DNA of 7,762 nucleotides. Origin: CAYWMP01 sp964459445. Lineage in GTDB: Bacteria > Desulfobacterota > DSM-4660 > Desulfatiglandales > HGW-15. Positions within the stretch are counted from its first letter, which is position 1. Every line of letters begins with the position of its first letter. The notes under the pieces were generated by a model. That model saw nothing but the letters and a program-made list of their open reading frames with translations. It had not been told where the DNA came from and ran no database searches. Positions 6,554 through 7,762 of the stretch are shown in pieces. Where the stretch lies: contig CAYWMP010000238.1 in assembly GCA_964459445.1 (NCBI GenBank), positions 1 to 7,762 on the forward strand, given 5' to 3'. The translations under genes and the position numbers were made by a program.

Positions 6554-7465
6554 ATGAGGACGGAGTTGACTTACGGCTTAACTTCCGAGAGGTATTTCAA
6601 GGCCGAGGAAACTGGGGTTTTTGTATATCCACTCAAAGGTTCCGGAGAGATCGTATCGGTCTATTCAAAGGCCCTGAATATCCTTCATGCCGACCGGCAC
6701 CTGGTCTCCGTCGTGAAAGCCCCATCTCAAATGACTTCCTTAAGCCTTAGTCTCCCCGAGCTCTTTAGTGATTTGAAAAGAAACATTCCCATACCAAAAA
6801 CGGGAGAAATTGTTCATTTCCAAGATGGCCGAATAGGAATCAATGACCTGCACATTGACTTGGCAGGGGGAAAGGCTTGGAAAGGTGCACTGGAACTGCG
6901 CGAAGTCGCAGGCTTTAACAATGCTAAAATACCTCTTCTCAAGAAGGCACTCCATGGAAAGGGAAGAAAGGGCGGTTTGCTTGGGCTTTTACATCCGTCG
7001 GTTGAGGACGATTTGTTTGTTCGAAAGGCCTTAAAAATCCTCGGAGAGGAATCAAGGACAGGGAAACGACGCTCTTCCCTAAAGGGTCTTTCACAACTCG
7101 TGGGCTTGGGAATCGGGTTCACTCCTTCGGGCGATGATTTTATTGCAGGAGCCTTGCTCGGGGAAAGAATAAAGGAACTTGTTCCGAAGGATCGAGTCGG
7201 GATGCTGCCTCTGTCCATTGACAAAGACGAGATTCGAGCCGTACTCAAAAGGACAAACCATGGCGGGAGGACACTGTTGTGGCAAGCCCTCCAGGGCCAT
7301 TTCCCCTTTTATATGATTGAAGCGGCAAAAGGAATAGCCATGGCTCGCGAATCGGAAGAGGTGATGGAAGAGGTCGCGAAGGCTTCAAGTTATGGCGAGA
7401 CATCGGGCACCGATGCCCTGGTTGGACTGTGGTGGTATTTAGGATCAACGACAGATTATAATTGA
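6554..7465 (+). CDS. DUF2877 family protein, AllH/YlbF-like (oxamate carbamoyltransferase component family)
   Basis: This 303-aa protein carries the hallmarks of DUF2877: GLGIGFTPSGDDFIAGAL (184-201), a TNHGGRTLLWQAL segment (234-246) and a C-terminal GETSGTDALVGLWWYL (281-296). E. coli AllH (YlbF, about 270 aa) is in this family; with AllF (FdrA) and AllG (YlbE) it forms the oxamate carbamoyltransferase of anaerobic allantoin degradation, which makes carbamoyl phosphate for a carbamate kinase. AllF and AllG homologues are not in this window, so the same activity is not shown here. No signal peptide or membrane segment is evident. The ATG is preceded directly by an in-frame TGA, so it is the earliest ATG; no strong Shine-Dalgarno is visible, only a weak AGGCG about 17 nt upstream. 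The stop codon runs into repeat element B. It is divergent from the kinase operon and likely driven from 6430-6458. Confidence 0.88.
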   Translation: MRTELTYGLTSERYFKAEETGVFVYPLKGSGEIVSVYSKALNILHADRHLVSVVKAPSQMTSLSLSLPELFSDLKRNIPIPKTGEIVHFQDGRIGINDLHIDLAGGKAWKGALELREVAGFNNAKIPLLKKALHGKGRKGGLLGLLHPSVEDDLFVRKALKILGEESRTGKRRSSLKGLSQLVGLGIGFTPSGDDFIAGALLGERIKELVPKDRVGMLPLSIDKDEIRAVLKRTNHGGRTLLWQALQGHFPFYMIEAAKGIAMARESEEVMEEVAKASSYGETSGTDALVGLWWYLGSTTDYN

Positions 7466-7706
7466 ACATCGAACATCCAACGTCCAACATCGAATGTTGA
7501 ATAGGAAAAGATGAAGAGACAGTCTTATGACCTTTAAGAAAGGTTGCTCGAGAATTCGGTGAGAACAATAAAGATCATTAAACAGCTTCAATTACGATTT
7601 TCATTGCAAGTATCAAAACCGCTGAAAAGAAAAGGCAATAGATATTAAGTATGGGTTATTGATAGTTTTAATTCATTCGATGTTGAACGTTCAATGTTCG
7701 ATGTTC
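7464..7706. repeat. Repeat element B: 243 bp with 32-bp inverted terminal arms
   Basis: Arms at 7464-7495 and 7675-7706 are inverted repeats matching at 29 of 32 positions, built from GAACATC/CAACATC units. The right arm contains a perfect 12-bp palindrome ttgaacgttcaa (7683-7694). The interior holds no credible gene. Compared with element A reversed, it shares a TGACCTT(T)AAG landmark (7528-7538 against 1691-1700) and an ATTTTC/GAAAAT landmark (7597-7602 against 1627-1632) at nearly equal spacing, suggesting a diverged copy in opposite orientation. The first two bases, GA, complete the TGA stop of the DUF2877 gene. The following 7707-7762 contains only a weak 5-bp stem (ggtgg 7721-7725, ccacc 7736-7740) and nothing I can name. 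Confidence 0.72.
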
Positions 7707-7762
7707 GTCTTATCGCTTAGGGTGGGAGCCCTGCACCACCAAATAAAAGGGTTCGCAGCGAC

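Noticed and set aside
7707..7762. Possible tRNA or gene start at the right edge (ggttcg, small hairpin)
   Set aside because: No cloverleaf arms or start codon with ribosome-binding site can be assembled in the 56 bases available.

Overview
The window holds four intact protein-coding genes. Three lie on the minus strand in the order CarB-like protein (5935-2795), carbamate kinase (2754-1798) and amidase-signature hydrolase (1456-26). A DUF2877 (AllH/YlbF-family) gene (6554-7465) is divergently transcribed on the plus strand. Coding DNA is of moderate GC and the gaps are AT-rich. The gaps contain dispersed repeats of kinds I remember from Desulfobacterota and other environmental anaerobes: 'TCGAATATCGAACAAG'-type arms, and a block whose spurious translation reads like 'YVAVTRDEGNAAH'. 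I therefore suggest a deltaproteobacterial-type anaerobe. This is a recollection-based inference, and no rRNA or marker gene is present to test it.

Layout: 26-1456 amidase; 1457-1797 non-coding gap filled mostly by repeat element A (1521-1747) and a stem-loop at the end of the kinase gene; 1798-2754 carbamate kinase; 2795-5935 CarB-like protein; 5936-6553 divergent intergenic region with a 174-bp repeat (5949-6122), competing small hairpins (6132-6179), a weak minus-strand promoter candidate, a 173-bp long imperfect inverted repeat (6255-6427) and a near-consensus sigma70-type promoter (6430-6458) facing the DUF2877 gene; 6554-7465 DUF2877; 7464-7706 repeat element B, a diverged and oppositely oriented relative of element A; 7707-7762 nothing recognised.

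The common theme is carbamoyl/carbamate chemistry. Carbamate kinase can make ATP from carbamoyl phosphate. DUF2877 includes AllH (YlbF), a component of the oxamate carbamoyltransferase (AllFGH) that yields carbamoyl phosphate in anaerobic allantoin use, where a carbamate kinase is also encoded nearby. The amidase could release a carbamoyl- or amide-bearing intermediate. The oddity is the CarB-like protein. It keeps the full carbamoyl phosphate synthetase large-subunit architecture (two ATP-grasp-type halves plus a C-terminal MGS allosteric domain, 1046 aa). In both halves, however, it has lost residues that normally bind Mg-ATP: EMNPR becomes RVNHG, and EVNPR becomes GVWPY. It looks like an intact pseudo-synthetase conserved beside a carbamate kinase, possibly a scaffold, sensor or carbamoyl-phosphate-handling subunit of a ureide-fermentation module. 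That role is inference.
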